From Saccharicrinis sp. UBA6048 (GTDB lineage Bacteria > Bacteroidota > Bacteroidia > Bacteroidales > Marinilabiliaceae), in the NCBI GenBank assembly GCA_002429115.1, contig DIYS01000270.1, positions 1 to 14,765 of the forward strand: a stretch of DNA of 14,765 bases, in the 5' to 3' direction. The position numbers and the translations under genes are program-made. Every line of letters starts with the position of its first letter. The stretch's first letter is position 1. Of this stretch, positions 14,619-14,765 are shown in pieces. The notes beneath the pieces were generated by a model. That model was not told where the DNA came from. It saw nothing but the letters and a program-made list of their open reading frames with translations, and searched no databases.

Positions 14619-14641
14619 GGTGCGGATTTGTAATCCGTACC
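14619..14641 (+). repeat. GGATT-centred palindrome
   Basis: GGTGCGGATT and AATCCGTACC (14619-14628 with 14632-14641) form a 10-bp stem with one wobble pair and loop TGT, 11 bases after the aldo/keto reductase stop. It could end that transcript, but no T-run follows directly (a T-rich stretch comes at about 14681-14690). It resembles a repeat copy at the window's end. Confidence 0.5.
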
Positions 14642-14728
14642 ACCGAACTACTGAATGTGCACAGGCCTTACAGTTTGTGTTCTCTTTTTGTATTTCTTAA
14701 ACTGAGATAAGGTTAATTAATATTGGAA

Positions 14729-14758
14729 GTGCACGGATTGCAAATCAGGAGTGTTCGG
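14729..14758 (-). repeat. Second, diverged copy of the GGATT repeat (inverted)
   Basis: Read on the minus strand it contains GATTTGCAATCCGTGC, matching GATTTGTAATCCGTAC of the copy at 14625-14640 at 14 of 16 bases. The two copies face each other across about 90 bases that contain CAGTTT/AAACTG arms (14671-14676 and 14699-14704). The window ends seven bases later, so the whole element may be cut off. Confidence 0.4.
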
Positions 14759-14765
14759 AAAAAAA

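Overview
The window is an AT-rich chromosomal segment from a member of the Bacteroidota (Bacteroidetes). The evidence is the promoter in front of the second tRNA, which fits the Bacteroidota sigma-A form (TTTG, 18 bases, TAnnTTTG), the general lack of well-placed Shine-Dalgarno sequences, the family make-up (SIS-only arabinose-5-phosphate isomerase type, secreted M64 peptidase, split 5'-nucleotidase), and palindromic intergenic repeats of a kind I associate with this phylum. The genus cannot be fixed from the sequence; a marine or gut Bacteroidales/Marinilabiliales-like organism is a guess.

Layout. 1-445: two tRNA genes, Arg(TCT) and a CAT-anticodon tRNA (probably elongator Met), each followed by a hairpin/T-tract terminator. 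484-1508: a minus-strand PfkB sugar kinase with its own terminator. 1692-5429: a minus-strand group read in the order tRNA-dihydrouridine synthase, SIS phosphosugar isomerase, phosphohexomutase, isochorismatase-family hydrolase. The last three are almost contiguous and end at a strong terminator. 5430-5997: a gene-free stretch with three copies of a palindromic REP-like unit, then a promoter -7 box for yaaA. 5998-7596: yaaA and an unrecognised protein with an internal duplication. 7597-7881: an inverted repeat built on CGCAAAG/CTTTGCG. 7882-10097: an overlapping three-gene operon in which a 5'-nucleotidase is split into a C-terminal-domain lipoprotein and a metallophosphatase with a Tat-type lipoprotein signal, followed by an unknown cytoplasmic-looking protein. 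10173-10198: a bidirectional terminator. 10220-12214: two minus-strand genes, an Lrp/AsnC regulator with a palindrome just upstream and a YbdG-type MscS channel. 12315-14608: a divergent plus-strand pair, a secreted M64 metallopeptidase and a YghZ/GprA-type aldo/keto reductase. 14609-14765: GGATT-centred palindromic repeats.

Most genes are housekeeping or envelope functions: tRNA modification, activated-sugar supply, peroxide stress, nucleotide scavenging, osmotic protection, amino-acid-responsive regulation and protein degradation. I see no CRISPR, phage, insertion-sequence transposase or secondary-metabolite system. The items most worth a second look are the split nucleotidase whose halves appear to use different export routes, the aldo/keto reductase in which the catalytic Asp codon reads Tyr, the unknown duplicated protein, and the three intergenic repeat families.
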